64,000 bases of DNA from Candidatus Pelagibacter giovannonii (GCF_012276695.1 NZ_CP038852.1:1178001-1242000), one strand, 5' to 3'; shown: positions 1 to 8,936, counted from the stretch's first letter. Notes: a model not told the origin generated them from the sequence alone. Numbers and translations: made by a program.

Positions 1-278
1 TTATTAAGATATTTTGGATCAAAAGACCCATCTGCATTAAAGATACAAAGATGTTCAGTTTTTACTGCATTGATACCTTCAATAATGGCATTTCCATATC
101 CTCTACCCTTTTGTAAAATTATTTTACAATTAAATCCTTTTATAGCTTCAATCGTAAGTACATCACTCTCCTCTAGGATTACGATGACAGCACAATTAAA
201 ATTTCTAATCTCATTAAGAACCAATGGTAAAGAACCCTCTTCTCTTTTTGCAGGTATTACCAGTGTTAAATCTTCCAT
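1..278 (-). CDS. Glycosyltransferase family 2 (polyprenyl-phosphate sugar transferase type), N-terminal part only
   Basis: The gene starts at base 278 on the minus strand and runs off the left edge, so only about 92 residues are visible. The start codon follows an in-frame TAA and lies 12 bases after the stop of the upstream oxidase gene, which suggests one operon. The protein opens with TLVIPAKREEGSLP, the nucleotide-sugar-binding beta strand of GT-A (GT2) enzymes, continues with QKGRGYGNAI, and reaches FNADGSFDP, the equivalent of the D-x-D region. The GRGYGNAI stretch and spacing resemble Dpm1/ArnC-like enzymes that load a sugar on a polyprenyl phosphate. That assignment is inference, because the C-terminal membrane part that would support it lies outside the window. 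Confidence 0.75.
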   Translation of the reverse strand, partial: MEDLTLVIPAKREEGSLPLVLNEIRNFNCAVIVILEESDVLTIEAIKGFNCKIILQKGRGYGNAIIEGINAVKTEHLCIFNADGSFDPKYLN

Positions 279-290
279 GCTTATTAAACT

Positions 291-1595
291 TTATCCCCTT
301 TTGTAAAAGTTTTTATTATTGAAAATTTGATTAACAATAATAAATTTATTATTTAATTTAATTATTTCACGTTTAAAAATATCATAATTCTTTCCATATG
401 ATTTTTTTATATCGTTAATTTTTATAAGTGAATTTTTATAGATATTAATTTTACAATTATATTTATGGTTTAGATCATTTAATTTTTTATAGAAACTATT
501 AAATTTTGAGTTAACTGTTAAGTGAATACTTAGCGCCAGACCTTTACCATTAAATTGTAAGTAATGTGAATTTCCATTAAAAATTTTTAAATGACAAAGT
601 GAAATTAGTGGCGAATGTTTATCTATCATAACTTTTAGATCCTTGAGAAAAGGCTTAACATTACCATGTGGAATAATCGATTGGTATTCAATAAATTTTT
701 TACCCATCAAGTTAAAGTATATAAGTCTCCTATTAGAGGGATAAAAAGCATCATTGATATGTATATTTAGTTTTTTAAACTTTTTCTCTTTAAGCAAAAT
801 TAATTTTTCAAATAATTTTTTAAAAACACTAAATCTAAAAAAACCTAATCTAATTGAGTTAATTTTTTTGACACTAATAAATCGTAAATTAATTTTATTT
901 TGACTAAGATTTCCAGATGAAACCCTTCCAAGTATTTTACCTTCTTTTAAATCAATAAAAATATTATTTTGATTATAAAAATAATTATTATTTAAAAGAT
1001 ATTTATACATATGATTTAAATCTGTAAATTCTATATTTTTTTCTATTTTAAGATTTGAAGACATTAGTTTAAGTGTCTTAAATTTAATATTTACAATTAA
1101 TCCAGTTAATCCCATTCCACCTATTGTTAAAAAAAATAATTTTTTATTTTTTTCTAAACTTAATGTTTTAAATCCGAAATTTGGATTATAAATTTTAATT
1201 TCTTTGACAAAATCTTTTATTATTCCCATTTTAGGGTTTAATCCATGAACACAGTTTGCAATGCAAGCTGCGGCTGTTACATTGGAATATGAGGGAAATG
1301 ATGGAAAGTATAATTTTTTCTTCAGCAGATAATTATGAATTTTGTAAACTTCAATATTCCCGTTAACGCTTAACTCTGATTTTCTTTTATCAAACTTTAA
1401 CTCATCCTCAATATCGTAATTGATTAAAAGACTTTTATTATCATAAGGTAATCCTGAAATAGAATTACCTTTACCTATAAAGCTAAAACTTTTGTGTTTA
1501 TTTAAAAAATTTATTTTTTTAACATTAAGATATTTTAAATTTTTATTAACAAAACCATCAATACTTTTGAATTTTTTAAACTTTATTATTTCCAT
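291..1595 (-). CDS. FAD-linked oxidase, DprE1 (decaprenylphosphoryl-ribose 2-oxidase)-like
   Basis: This 434-residue protein has the PCMH/VAO-type FAD-binding fold. FIGKGNSISG (about 39-48) matches the FAD pyrophosphate loop, NVTAAACIANCVHGLN (about 105-120) matches the second FAD segment, which in DprE1 carries the VHGKN motif, and TIGGMGLTG (about 157-165) matches the DprE1 signature. DprE1 oxidises C2 of a polyprenyl-phosphate-linked ribose to a keto sugar. Relatives act on other sugars or sugar alcohols, so the substrate here is unknown. The start overlaps the end of the upstream DegT-type aminotransferase by 20 bases, and a glycosyltransferase follows 12 bases downstream, so the three are probably translated from one message. 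The DprE1-like call rests on motifs; L-gulonolactone-oxidase-like enzymes are the alternative. Confidence 0.75.
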   Translation of the reverse strand: MEIIKFKKFKSIDGFVNKNLKYLNVKKINFLNKHKSFSFIGKGNSISGLPYDNKSLLINYDIEDELKFDKRKSELSVNGNIEVYKIHNYLLKKKLYFPSFPSYSNVTAAACIANCVHGLNPKMGIIKDFVKEIKIYNPNFGFKTLSLEKNKKLFFLTIGGMGLTGLIVNIKFKTLKLMSSNLKIEKNIEFTDLNHMYKYLLNNNYFYNQNNIFIDLKEGKILGRVSSGNLSQNKINLRFISVKKINSIRLGFFRFSVFKKLFEKLILLKEKKFKKLNIHINDAFYPSNRRLIYFNLMGKKFIEYQSIIPHGNVKPFLKDLKVMIDKHSPLISLCHLKIFNGNSHYLQFNGKGLALSIHLTVNSKFNSFYKKLNDLNHKYNCKINIYKNSLIKINDIKKSYGKNYDIFKREIIKLNNKFIIVNQIFNNKNFYKRG

Positions 1596-2817
1596 TAATT
1601 ATTTTTTGAGCAATTTCTTGAATATTTTTTTTATTTAAAAAAGAATTATTTTGTATTCTTAATAATTTTCCATTTACCATTTCAGTTATTGGAAATACTT
1701 CTTTTTTATTCTTTATATCAAAATTATATTTAGAACAATCCCAAACATTTTCATCCATAGCATGAACTCCTAATTTAAATAATTCTTTATTAATTTTAGC
1801 AAAATCTTTTTTAATTAGAATTACAAAATATTGATGATTCCATTCATCTTCAAAATGATTATTTATAACAATTATGTTTGAATATTTTTTGAAAGTTTCT
1901 TGAAAAAATACAGAGTGCATTTTTCTGATTTTATTCATTTCATCACATCGATTTAATTGACTAATTCCTATTGTTATTTGATACTTTGCTAATTCAGGTC
2001 TTTCCAAAGGGTCATATTTAAGCTCTTTAACACCCATGCCTGAATATAAAATTTTTCTATATATTTTTGGATTATATTTAAATAAAAAATTAAAAATTTT
2101 ATCTGATAGTATTGAATAAATTTTTGGATATGAATTTAAAATTGATAATATTACTTTGATAAAAAGTTTAAATTTTAAAGATAAGTTATCTTTTAAATTC
2201 ATCTCTTGCCATTCGTTTACCTTATTAGCCAATTCTTTATTTTTAGAAATTAAAATTCCTCCACTTAGGGTTGTGGGAATTTTAAGTAAGCTTGTACTTG
2301 TTATACCCACATCACCAAAATTCCCAGTTTCAATATTTTTGATTTTCGAATTAAATGACTGTGCACAGTCTTCTATTAATAACAAATTATGTTTTTTACA
2401 AATATTTTTTATTTTTTCTATTTCGCATGGATAACCAAATAAATGAGTTGCTATTATTGCTTTAGTATTTTTATTTATTTTTTCCTCTATCTTAGAGACA
2501 TCTATATTTAGATCTTTTTCCAAAACATCTACTAATATTATTTTTAAATCAAGTTGTTTTGCAATCTTAACATAAAGCGGAAAACTCATTGAAGAAAAAA
2601 TTACTTCATCATTTTTTTTTAACAAAAATTTTAGACTTAGATAAAAGCCTAGTCTTGCTGAAGGCAATAAAGAAATATACCTATTAGGATATCTTTTTTG
2701 TAATAACTCTTTAAATTTATTTTCATTTTTTTTTTTATTATAGGGTAGTAAAATGTCTTTTATTATTGATATAAGATCAATTAATTTAAGGTCGATAGAA
2801 AAAAATGGTATTGCCAT
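1576..2817 (-). CDS. DegT/DnrJ/EryC1/StrS-family PLP-dependent sugar aminotransferase
   Basis: This 413-residue protein has the sugar aminotransferase fold. Asp150 in IEDCAQSFNS is the expected pyridine-nitrogen ligand and Lys179 in TSLLKIPTTLSGG is the expected Schiff-base lysine, at nearly the same spacing as in ArnB. The glycine pair after the lysine is also conserved. Family members transaminate keto sugars, usually nucleotide-linked, for lipopolysaccharide or glycan building. The N-terminus is divergent, and the usual Gly-rich cofactor loop reads LLPSARLGFYLSL, so the exact sugar cannot be predicted. It is the first gene of the minus-strand operon and starts 34 bases from the divergent formyltransferase. 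The adjacent oxidase is a plausible supplier of its keto substrate. Confidence 0.85.
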   Translation of the reverse strand: MAIPFFSIDLKLIDLISIIKDILLPYNKKKNENKFKELLQKRYPNRYISLLPSARLGFYLSLKFLLKKNDEVIFSSMSFPLYVKIAKQLDLKIILVDVLEKDLNIDVSKIEEKINKNTKAIIATHLFGYPCEIEKIKNICKKHNLLLIEDCAQSFNSKIKNIETGNFGDVGITSTSLLKIPTTLSGGILISKNKELANKVNEWQEMNLKDNLSLKFKLFIKVILSILNSYPKIYSILSDKIFNFLFKYNPKIYRKILYSGMGVKELKYDPLERPELAKYQITIGISQLNRCDEMNKIRKMHSVFFQETFKKYSNIIVINNHFEDEWNHQYFVILIKKDFAKINKELFKLGVHAMDENVWDCSKYNFDIKNKKEVFPITEMVNGKLLRIQNNSFLNKKNIQEIAQKIINGNNKV

Positions 2818-2851
2818 GTCTTTTATTTTATAACAGTATAATTATTTGTAT

Positions 2852-3607
2852 ATGACTATTAATCCAAAAAAAATATTAATTATTTCATCAGATTATGATA
2901 ATTTTTTTTTTAAACCTATAATTTTTAAATTAAATAAAGAACTTACTGGTTCTTCTGTATTAATGCTTAACAAATCAAGTACTAAGAAATATTCTATACT
3001 CAAAAGAAATATTTTTTTATTATTGATGTTTAGTTTAAAAGAAATATTTGAATTAATTTATAATATTACTAAATTTCAATTTATAAAAAAAAAATTTGAC
3101 TACCATCAAACAGGGATACAAAGCATTAATTCTGATAAATTTTTTAATTTTTTAGAAAATAATAAATATGACCTAATAGTTTTAATTAATTGTGTGGAAA
3201 TTATAAAATTAAAAACCTTAAAAAAGATCAATACTGAGGTGGTTAATTTTCACCCTGGTTTACTGCCGAAATATAGAGGTTTTTTTCCAAACTTTTATTC
3301 TATACTGAACAAAGAAAAAAATATTGGTCTTACTTTTCACAAAGTAGATAGTAAAATTGATCAAGGACCAATTATAAAAAAACATCTGGTTTCAATAGAT
3401 TATTCAAAAGGCCTACTCCATACCTACAAGCAACTCTATTTTAATGATGAAAGTATTAATTTTTTTAAAAAATGTATTCTAGAATATGACAGTTTAAAAA
3501 ATAAAGCATTGACCCAAGATGATTTGAACTCTTATTATACCTTTCCGCAAATTTCAGAATTATTAAAGTTCAAATTTAAAAAAATAAATAAGTTAATAAA
3601 TTTTTGA
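2852..3607 (+). CDS. Formyltransferase-family protein (sugar N-formyltransferase-like)
   Basis: This protein of about 251 residues carries the 10-formyltetrahydrofolate transferase core. The catalytic triad of the family is visible as Asn132 and His134 in VNFHPGLLPKYRG and Asp170 in KIDQGPII. I chose the ATG at 2852 over the TTG two codons upstream because it gives a typical beta-strand start, MTINPKKILIIS. Fmt proteins are longer (about 310 residues, with a C-terminal OB domain), and that domain is absent here, which favours small-molecule or sugar N-formylation as in ArnA or WbkC-type enzymes. It sits divergently, 34 bases from the aminotransferase gene, consistent with N-formylation of an amino sugar. 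The substrate is inferred. Confidence 0.75.
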   Translation: MTINPKKILIISSDYDNFFFKPIIFKLNKELTGSSVLMLNKSSTKKYSILKRNIFLLLMFSLKEIFELIYNITKFQFIKKKFDYHQTGIQSINSDKFFNFLENNKYDLIVLINCVEIIKLKTLKKINTEVVNFHPGLLPKYRGFFPNFYSILNKEKNIGLTFHKVDSKIDQGPIIKKHLVSIDYSKGLLHTYKQLYFNDESINFFKKCILEYDSLKNKALTQDDLNSYYTFPQISELLKFKFKKINKLINF

Positions 3608-3630
3608 ATTACTATATATGATTAATTAAA

Positions 3631-4473
3631 TTATTGATTTTTTATTAAGATAATATCTATAGTTGATCCATCAGCTACTATTATTTTGTTTAGCTTATTA
3701 TAATTTAAATCATAAGTTTCATAATGATATTTTTTTATAAAACTATAAAATTCCCTCATACTAGTTCCCTGTTCATTAAATAAATAGGGCGCATACTCCA
3801 TAAATATTATGGGTTTTCTATCTCTTAATGTTTTAATAGCACTCTTTAATATATCCATTTCAAATCCATCTACATCAATTTTTAAAATAATTTGATCTTT
3901 AATCTTATTTTTTTTAATAAAATCATCTAAAGTTATATTTTTTGTAAACTTATTTATACTTTTTAAAACTCCTTTATGTATTTGATGTGCATTTCTATTG
4001 TTATTAAGGCTCCAACTTGAATAAACTTTTTTTGGTTTATTTTTATTATTAGAAATAAAATATTTAAAAGGAATAATTTTTTTTTTTAATATAGGGTTAA
4101 GATTAATGTTATTAATTTTTTTTTTGAAAGCGTAATCTGTTGGCTCTATAGTAAAAATTTTAAAATTTAAAAAATTCTTATTTAGCAAATCTCTAGATAG
4201 AGACAGTGATTTGTCACCAATATTTGCTCCTACATCAATTATATTAAAAAATGTATTCTTGGATTTGTTATTATCAAATATATATCTATGTATAGATTTT
4301 ACTAACGCTTGCTGAAATGAGCCAAATAAAAAAATAGATAAATCAATTCCTTCTGAAATATCTATATTCCATTTTATTGCATTCCTTTTTATAATAATTT
4401 TTTTTTTTAATCCAAAGAGGCTAAGAGTTTTAAATATTATTTTGGCAATTAAAATTTTATTATTTGTTTTCAA
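3631..4473 (-). CDS. FkbM-family SAM-dependent methyltransferase
   Basis: This 280-residue protein has the class I SAM-binding motif IIDVGANIGD (about 78-87), an acidic ribose-binding loop FTIEPTD, and the FkbM signature KIDVDGFEMDIL near residue 200. FkbM enzymes O-methylate sugars and polyketide precursors, and in bacteria they are common in surface polysaccharide loci, where methylation can cap chains. It is convergent with the formyltransferase gene, only 23 bases apart, and ends the accessory sugar block. The next gene (Mrp) begins the conserved core. Codon use is very A+T-rich with long Lys and Asn runs, as in its left-hand neighbours. Confidence 0.85.
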   Translation of the reverse strand: MKTNNKILIAKIIFKTLSLFGLKKKIIIKRNAIKWNIDISEGIDLSIFLFGSFQQALVKSIHRYIFDNNKSKNTFFNIIDVGANIGDKSLSLSRDLLNKNFLNFKIFTIEPTDYAFKKKINNINLNPILKKKIIPFKYFISNNKNKPKKVYSSWSLNNNRNAHQIHKGVLKSINKFTKNITLDDFIKKNKIKDQIILKIDVDGFEMDILKSAIKTLRDRKPIIFMEYAPYLFNEQGTSMREFYSFIKKYHYETYDLNYNKLNKIIVADGSTIDIILIKNQ

Positions 4474-4476
4474 GTT

Positions 4477-5301
4477 CTACAGATATGTTGATTTAATTTT
4501 TTTAGCAAAGTCTAAATATATCTTAGAAATTTCATGCTCAGGGTTAGCTTCAACAATTGGTTTTCCTTCATCACCACATTTTCCAACTTCAGGATTTATT
4601 GGAATTTCTCCTAAAAATTCTTTTTCAAATTCCTTAGCAGTTCGCTTAACTCCACCTTCGCCAAATATTTTATATTTTTTACCATCATCGCCAGTGAAAT
4701 AGCTCATGTTATCCACTAAACCTAAAATTTTAACTCCAAGCTTATCAAACATTTTAATCCCTCTTTTAACATCAAGAAGTGCAACTTCTTGAGGAGTTGA
4801 AACAATGATTGCTCCATCTATCTTAATTTCTTGAGAAAAAGTTAATTGAGTATCTCCAGTCCCTGGGGGCATATCAACAATTATAAAGTCTAAATCTTTC
4901 CATCCAACTTTCTGCGTAAAAGTTTTAATTGCACTAGTAACCATAGGTCCTCTCCAAATCATTGGAGTTTGCTGGTCAGCAAGAAACCCAATGGACATAC
5001 ATTGAATGTCATATTTTGTAATTGGAGTTAAAGTCTGGCCATCACTTTTTGGCTTTTCATTAATATCAAACATTTTTGGAATTGATGGACCATATATATC
5101 CGCATCAAGTAAACCAACTTTGCAGCCAATTTGTTTTAAAGCTAAAGCAAGGTTAGTTGCAAAAGTTGACTTTCCAACTCCTCCTTTTGCACTTGATACA
5201 GCTATTGTAAATTTTGTTCCTAAAATTGGGTTCTTTGTGAACTTTCTAGGCTCCAATTTTTTCTTCATTGCGTCACTTAGTTCAGGCTTTTTATCAGTCA
5301 T
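4477..5301 (-). CDS. mrp: Mrp/ApbC/NBP35-family iron-sulfur cluster carrier ATPase
   Basis: This 274-residue protein has the deviant Walker A motif SSAKGGVGKST (about 35-45), LLDADIYGPS and VDMPPGTGD, all diagnostic of the Mrp/Nbp35 branch of the MinD/ParA ATPases that carry and deliver Fe-S clusters. The common N-terminal MIP18/DUF59 domain is absent. The usual CPxC cluster-bridging pair after NMSYF is replaced by TGDDGKKYKIFG with no cysteine, so cluster binding through that motif is not expected. Some alphaproteobacterial homologues seem to share this. It is divergent from hflK, with 51 bases between the starts. Confidence 0.9.
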   Translation of the reverse strand: MTDKKPELSDAMKKKLEPRKFTKNPILGTKFTIAVSSAKGGVGKSTFATNLALALKQIGCKVGLLDADIYGPSIPKMFDINEKPKSDGQTLTPITKYDIQCMSIGFLADQQTPMIWRGPMVTSAIKTFTQKVGWKDLDFIIVDMPPGTGDTQLTFSQEIKIDGAIIVSTPQEVALLDVKRGIKMFDKLGVKILGLVDNMSYFTGDDGKKYKIFGEGGVKRTAKEFEKEFLGEIPINPEVGKCGDEGKPIVEANPEHEISKIYLDFAKKIKSTYL

Positions 5302-5315
5302 AATCTCATCATTAC

Positions 5316-5343
5316 TTGTTTTTTATTAGAAAGACATTATATA
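5316..5343 (+). promoter_or_regulatory. Candidate sigma-70 promoter for hflK-hflC-DUF2065-degP
   Basis: A -35-like TTGTTT (5316-5321) and a -10-like TATATA (5338-5343) are separated by 16 bases in the short divergent gap between mrp and hflK. The hflK start at 5353 would lie within about three bases of the predicted transcription start, so the message could be nearly leaderless. The match is moderate, and A+T-rich DNA produces such matches by chance. Confidence 0.3.
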
Positions 5344-5352
5344 CTTTGTCAT

Positions 5353-6453
5353 ATGTCAGATGATTTTCAAGGTAGAGGCGGAAGCCCGTGGGGAACACCT
5401 CCTGGTGGAGGAAATGGTTCTGGAAAAGGACCCACACCACCAGACATCGATGCATTAATTAGAGATATTCAAAGTAAGATAAATAGATTTTTACCTGGTG
5501 GAAGTTCATCAGGAAAAAAACCAATTGGTTTAATTTTAATTATTTTAGCCTTCGTATGGTTGGCAAGTGGACTTTATAGGGTGGGGCCCGATGAACAAGG
5601 TGTTGTTCTTAGATTTGGAAAGTTTGTAAAAACTACTCAACCAGGATTACATTATCATATCCCAATTCCAGTAGAAACAGTTCAAACACCAAAAGTTACG
5701 AAAGTAAATAGAATTGATATCGGATTTAGATCTGAGAGAGATAGTGGTTTTTCTCAAGGTGGAGGAGTTGCCGATGTTCCTCAAGAGAGTTTAATGTTAA
5801 CGGGCGATGAAAACATAGTTAATATAGATTTTTCAGTTTTCTGGGTAATTAAAGATGCTGGTAAATTTTTATTCGAAATACAAGATCCTGAAGGAACAGT
5901 AAAAGCTGCAGCAGAGACAGCAATGAGAGAGGTAATTGCTAAAAGTAAAATTCAACCAGTTTTAACTGAGGGAAGAGCTTTAATTGAAGTCGAAACTCAG
6001 GAGATTATTCAATCAATTCTAGATGAATACAATAGTGGTATTCAAATTACACAAGTTCAAACGCAAAAAGCTGATCCACCTGATCAAGTAATTGATGCGT
6101 TTAGAGATGTTCAGGCAGCAAGAGCAGATATGGAAAGATCTAAGAATGAAGCCGAAGCTTATGCTAATGATGTTATTCCAAGAGCAAGAGGGGAAGCTGC
6201 GAGAATTATGCAGGCAGCAGAAGCTTATAAGCAAAAAGTTGTTGCTCAAGCAGAAGGTGAAGCTAGCAGATTTGTGTCTATTTATAATGAGTATGCGAAA
6301 GCCAAAGAAGTAACTCAAGAGAGAATGTATTTAGAGACTATGGAAAAAGTTTTGGCAGATATTGATAAAGTAATAATTGAAAAAAATGCCGGTGCAGGTG
6401 TGGTACCATATTTACCATTACCAGAGTTAGGTAAAAAAAAGGCAAGTAATTAA
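5353..6453 (+). CDS. hflK: HflK, membrane-bound subunit of the HflKC regulator of FtsH protease
   Basis: This 366-residue protein has a Gly/Pro-rich cytoplasmic tail (1-50), one membrane segment (about 57-77, LILIILAFVWLASG) and a band-7/SPFH domain beginning YRVGPDEQGVVLRFGKF. A long Ala/Glu/Arg-rich helix follows. HflK and HflC form a large cage around FtsH in the inner membrane and modulate degradation of membrane proteins. The stop overlaps the hflC start (TAATG), as is common for this pair, and the order hflK-hflC-DUF2065-degP is the usual alphaproteobacterial one. Confidence 0.95.
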   Translation: MSDDFQGRGGSPWGTPPGGGNGSGKGPTPPDIDALIRDIQSKINRFLPGGSSSGKKPIGLILIILAFVWLASGLYRVGPDEQGVVLRFGKFVKTTQPGLHYHIPIPVETVQTPKVTKVNRIDIGFRSERDSGFSQGGGVADVPQESLMLTGDENIVNIDFSVFWVIKDAGKFLFEIQDPEGTVKAAAETAMREVIAKSKIQPVLTEGRALIEVETQEIIQSILDEYNSGIQITQVQTQKADPPDQVIDAFRDVQAARADMERSKNEAEAYANDVIPRARGEAARIMQAAEAYKQKVVAQAEGEASRFVSIYNEYAKAKEVTQERMYLETMEKVLADIDKVIIEKNAGAGVVPYLPLPELGKKKASN

Positions 6454-7322
6454 TGAAAGCACAAAAAATTTTATTACCGATAATTATTTTAATTGGGGCA
6501 TTAGCTTTTTTTTCTATATTTATTGTTAAAGAAGTAAATCAAGCAATTGTACTTCAGTTTGGTGACCCTAAAAAAATTATATTAAAACCAGGTTTAAATT
6601 TTAAAATACCTTTTATTCAAAATGTTGTCTTTTTAGATAGCAGAATTTTGAATCTTGATACACCACCAGCTGAGGTTATTGCATCTGATCAAAAGAGATT
6701 AATTGTTGATGCTTTTGCAAGATTTCAAATTATAGATCCTCTAAAATTCTACATTTCGGTAGGCAATGAAAGAGTCGCAAGATCAAGGTTAGCAACAATT
6801 ATTAACTCAAGAATTAGAAATGTTTTAGGTCAACAGGAATTACAAACATTGCTATCAAAAGATAGATCTAAGCAAATGTCTTTAATTCAAGAAGGTGTAA
6901 ACGCAGAAGCTCAAAAATTTGGAATTAAGATTGTAGATGTTAGAATTAAAAGAGCTGATTTACCTCAAGCAAATAGTGAAGCTATCTATAGAAGAATGCA
7001 AACTGAAAGAGAAAGAGAAGCTAAAGAGTTTAGAGCAAGAGGGGCTGAAATGGCAGTAACAATTACATCAACTGCTGACAAAGATGTTTCTGTATTACTA
7101 GCCAATGCAAACAAAGATTCTGAGATCATGAAAGGACAAGGAGATGGTGAGAGAAACAAAATTTTTGCAGATGCATTTGGTAGAGATCCAGAATTTTTTG
7201 CTTTCTACAGAGCAATGCAGGCTTACGAGACTGCTTTAATAGGTGGAGACACTTCAGTAATTTTATCTCCTGACAGTGAGTTCTTTAAATTTTTTGGGAA
7301 TATTAAACCTAAATCTCAGTAA
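6453..7322 (+). CDS. hflC: HflC, partner subunit of the HflKC complex
   Basis: This 289-residue protein has a single N-terminal membrane helix (about 7-25), an SPFH domain starting VKEVNQAIVLQFGDPKK, and the conserved helix with QTEREREAKEFRARG. The C-terminal DPEFFAFYRAMQAYE motif is typical of HflC. The start is fused to the hflK stop by TAATG, consistent with equimolar, translationally coupled synthesis. The DUF2065 gene follows after nine bases. Confidence 0.95.
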   Translation: MKAQKILLPIIILIGALAFFSIFIVKEVNQAIVLQFGDPKKIILKPGLNFKIPFIQNVVFLDSRILNLDTPPAEVIASDQKRLIVDAFARFQIIDPLKFYISVGNERVARSRLATIINSRIRNVLGQQELQTLLSKDRSKQMSLIQEGVNAEAQKFGIKIVDVRIKRADLPQANSEAIYRRMQTEREREAKEFRARGAEMAVTITSTADKDVSVLLANANKDSEIMKGQGDGERNKIFADAFGRDPEFFAFYRAMQAYETALIGGDTSVILSPDSEFFKFFGNIKPKSQ

Positions 7323-7331
7323 CATAATTTT

Positions 7332-7517
7332 ATGAAGGAGTTGATCATAGCTTTTGGTCTTTTTCTTTTTATCGAAGGAATATTGTACGCCTTATTTCCA
7401 TCAAAAATGAAAAGTATGTTAAAAAAAATGGAGTTAATAAAAGATACACAGTTAAGAAGTGGTGGTTTAGTTTTTGCAGTTATAGGTTTTATAATTATTT
7501 GGTACATTAAAAGCTAA
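7332..7517 (+). CDS. DUF2065 (YjeT-like) small membrane protein
   Basis: This 61-residue protein has two hydrophobic segments (about 3-20 and 43-59) joined by a short basic loop containing PSKMKSMLKKM. Length, topology and position directly after hflC match the DUF2065/YjeT family, whose function is not established but which is often linked to hflKC. The degP start comes one base after its stop. The small size and regular spacing support it as a real gene and not a shadow reading frame. Confidence 0.85.
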   Translation: MKELIIAFGLFLFIEGILYALFPSKMKSMLKKMELIKDTQLRSGGLVFAVIGFIIIWYIKS

Positions 7518-7518
7518 T

Positions 7519-8934
7519 ATGAACAGAATTAAAAAATTATTTATTATAATATTTGCAATAAGTTTTGCATCACATGTATTGGCAAAAGATGCGCCTGCAT
7601 CATTTGCAGATTTAGCAGAAAAATTAATGCCATCTGTTGTAAATATTTCAACGACAACAACGGTTGTAACTAATGCTAATCCATTTCCTGGTTTTGAATT
7701 TCCTCCAGGATCACCTTTTGCAGATATGTTTAAAGAATTTGGAACACCTCAAACAAGGAAGTCTGCTGCATTAGGTTCAGGATTTATAATCGATGAAAAA
7801 GGAGTCGTAATTACGAATAACCATGTTATCCAAGATGCTGAAGATATCGTAGTAAGAGTGGGCGGTGATAAAGAATATAAAGCTACAATAATTGGGCAAG
7901 ACCCATTATCTGATATTGCAGTTCTTCAAATAGATTCTAAAGAAAAGTTTATACCAGTTAGCTTTGGAGATTCTGATAAAGCAAGAATTGGTGATTGGGT
8001 TATTGCAATTGGTAACCCTTTTGGCTTGGGAGGAACAGTAACAGCAGGAATTATTTCTGCTAGAAATAGATCAATTGGTCTATCTCGTTATGAAGATTAT
8101 ATTCAGACAGATGCCTCAATCAATTCAGGGAATTCAGGTGGACCTTTATTTGATATGAATGGTGATGTAATTGGAATTAATACAGCAATTTTAGGAAAAG
8201 GTGGGTCGATAGGTATAGGTTTTTCAATACCATCTAATAGTGCAAAAAAAGTTGTTAGTCAGTTAATAGAATTTGGTGAAACCAAAAGAGGCTGGTTAGG
8301 AGTTAGAATTCAAGTAGTAACGAAAGAAATTGCCGATGTTGAAAAATTAGATGAACCTAGAGGAGCATTAGTTGCTAGTGTTGCAGAAAAAAGCCCGTCT
8401 GACAAAGCAGGGATTAAAGCTGGAGATATCATTTTAGAATTTAATGGAACAAAGATTAAAGAAATGAAAGAACTACCAATAATTGTTGCACAAACAGAAG
8501 TAGGTAAAACAATTGAAGTTAAAGTTTGGAGAAATAAAAAAGAGATTACTAAAAAGATTAAACTAGGTAGACTTGAAACTTCAAGTGACTTTAAAAAAAA
8601 AGAACCAAAAGATACGAAAAGAGAAACTCCAGAAATTTCAGAAATCAAATCATTAAAAATTATTGTAAGACCATTAAATGATAATGATATTAAAGAAAGA
8701 AAGTTGCCCAATCAAACAACAGGTTTAGTTATAACAAATATTGGAAAAAATAGCCCTGTAGACTACTTAAATGTTGGAGATATTATTGTTGAAGCACAAA
8801 AGAAAAAAATAAAATCAGCTAAAAATCTTGAAGATATATTGGACACTGTTTTAAAATCTAATCAAAAAACAATTTTGATTGTAATTTATAACAATCAAAA
8901 TCAAAGAAGATATATTGGTGTTAAACTAGATTAA
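7519..8934 (+). CDS. degP: DegP/HtrA/Do-family periplasmic serine protease-chaperone
   Basis: This 471-residue protein starts with a signal peptide (about 1-22, cleaved after SHVLA). The trypsin-like domain carries the triad His102 (TNNHVIQDAED), Asp132 (PLSDIAVLQI) and Ser206 (NSGNSGGPLF). Two PDZ domains follow: the first begins around GWLGVRIQVV and the second contains TGLVITNIGKNSPVDYL. The protein degrades or refolds damaged envelope proteins. It lies directly downstream of hflKC, so the block groups envelope quality-control functions. The substrate loop rich in Pro, Gly and Phe (about 54-75) is usual for the family. Confidence 0.95.
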   Translation: MNRIKKLFIIIFAISFASHVLAKDAPASFADLAEKLMPSVVNISTTTTVVTNANPFPGFEFPPGSPFADMFKEFGTPQTRKSAALGSGFIIDEKGVVITNNHVIQDAEDIVVRVGGDKEYKATIIGQDPLSDIAVLQIDSKEKFIPVSFGDSDKARIGDWVIAIGNPFGLGGTVTAGIISARNRSIGLSRYEDYIQTDASINSGNSGGPLFDMNGDVIGINTAILGKGGSIGIGFSIPSNSAKKVVSQLIEFGETKRGWLGVRIQVVTKEIADVEKLDEPRGALVASVAEKSPSDKAGIKAGDIILEFNGTKIKEMKELPIIVAQTEVGKTIEVKVWRNKKEITKKIKLGRLETSSDFKKKEPKDTKRETPEISEIKSLKIIVRPLNDNDIKERKLPNQTTGLVITNIGKNSPVDYLNVGDIIVEAQKKKIKSAKNLEDILDTVLKSNQKTILIVIYNNQNQRRYIGVKLD

Positions 8935-8936
8935 TA

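Noticed and set aside
70-306. A 78-residue plus-strand open frame at the left edge
   Set aside because: The opposite strand encodes the start of a GT2 glycosyltransferase with correct motifs over the same bases.
1-4473. The accessory sugar block as a recent mobile island
   Set aside because: No integrase, transposase, tRNA or attachment-site repeat is visible; the boundary with mrp is clean. It may still be a hypervariable region exchanged by homologous recombination.
8310-8711. A 133-residue minus-strand open frame inside degP
   Set aside because: It covers the PDZ region of a complete DegP gene and reads as Ser/Leu/Ile-rich antisense sequence without domain features.
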